Shown: positions 5,832 through 6,159 of the stretch, one piece after another
Position numbering within the stretch: position 1 is the stretch's first letter
Layout: every line of letters begins with the position of its first letter
NCBI GenBank assembly: GCA_023818905.1
Contig: JAMWDE010000057.1
Location: forward strand, 1-6,159
Direction: 5' to 3'
From: Candidatus Omnitrophota bacterium
GTDB taxonomy: Bacteria; Omnitrophota; Gorgyraeia; Gygaellales; Profunditerraquicolaceae
DNA length: 6,159 nt
Translations under genes and position numbers: made by a program
The notes under the pieces: model-generated
Seen by the model: the letters and a program-made list of their open reading frames with translations, nothing else
What the model was told of the DNA's origin: nothing
Databases searched by the model: none

Positions 5832-6159
5832 GCTCGCGCATTGAGGGTTTTAGTGATTTTAATTTTGTCAGAGTTGTCATCAAAGCCCGAGGATTCCATA
5901 ATATTTAAATATTTTCTCATTTATTGTTTATTATGAATTGCAGACATTTAAAACAAGAATAAACTAAACTGGCAAGCCAATAATTACAATAACATTATCC
6001 GGATTATTTGTAGAACAGAGCTTGGGATAGATACATATTCTATGGTTTAATTAAGCTGCCGAAAAACTAAAAATTATTCAATAAATGACTGGATTGATAA
6101 ACCAAAATATAAAGTTTCTTTGAATTTAATATCAATTACTAAATGAATATTGTTGAATC
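5832..6159. other. AT-rich tail with no supportable gene; does not continue pyrB
   Basis: I find no recognisable gene on either strand in these 328 bases. By hand count, 57 of 219 bases from 5941 to 6159 are G or C (about 26%), well below the rest of the window. The longest thing of note is a minus-strand ORF of 36 codons (5920-5810) starting MRKYLNIMESSG, which crosses the junction and ends out of frame inside pyrB. The bases before its ATG look like an AT-rich leader, so it may be the start of an unrelated gene cut at the junction, but I cannot identify it. No tRNA, insertion-sequence end or long repeat is visible. Confidence 0.55.

Noticed and set aside
5832..6159. CRISPR array, insertion-sequence end or missing half of pyrB in the AT-rich tail.
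   Set aside because: No spaced repeats, terminal inverted repeats or PyrB-like residues were found in any frame.

Overview
The window is bacterial and every gene I can support lies on the minus strand, so transcription runs from high to low coordinates. In that order the genes are: pyrB (5' end missing), pyrC, a Mut7-C/zinc-ribbon protein, endonuclease Q, a flavodoxin-like protein, tRNA-Arg(CCG), a TIGR00725/SLOG-type Rossmann protein, carA, and the first 24 codons of carB. Coding density is high. Neighbouring genes overlap by 1 to 17 bases or sit 1-2 bases apart, except for a 63-base gap before endonuclease Q and about 115 bases around the tRNA. I see no rho-independent terminator. This looks like one long pyrimidine-biosynthesis operon, or two or three linked transcription units, with unrelated genes inserted.

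Organism: sampled coding lines are roughly 42-53% G+C, starts are ATG with one GTG, and good AAGGAG sites precede carA and carB. The tRNA does not encode its 3' CCA. Endonuclease Q, known from Thermococcales and a limited set of bacteria, plus this gene mix, suggest an uncultured candidate-phylum bacterium. Omnitrophota is my guess only; the sequence does not prove it.

The strongest observation is in carA. The protein is full length and well conserved, but the glutaminase triad Cys-His-Glu is replaced by Ala250-Tyr336-Val338. Several glutamine-contacting positions are changed as well. The reading frame is intact, so this looks like a small subunit that survives as a scaffold for an ammonia-dependent carbamoyl-phosphate synthetase, comparable in principle to vertebrate CPS I, which lost only its Cys.

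Other points of note: endonuclease Q ends in QLSLF, a textbook bacterial sliding-clamp-binding motif. The Mut7-C domain seems to have lost its conserved acidic residues while keeping its zinc ribbon. pyrB stops matching its family at the codon equivalent to E. coli Asp141, where the sequence runs into an unrelated tail of about 26% G+C (5832-6159). The missing half carries most carbamoyl-phosphate contacts, so either this is an assembly chimera or contig edge, or a real rearrangement has broken pyrB.
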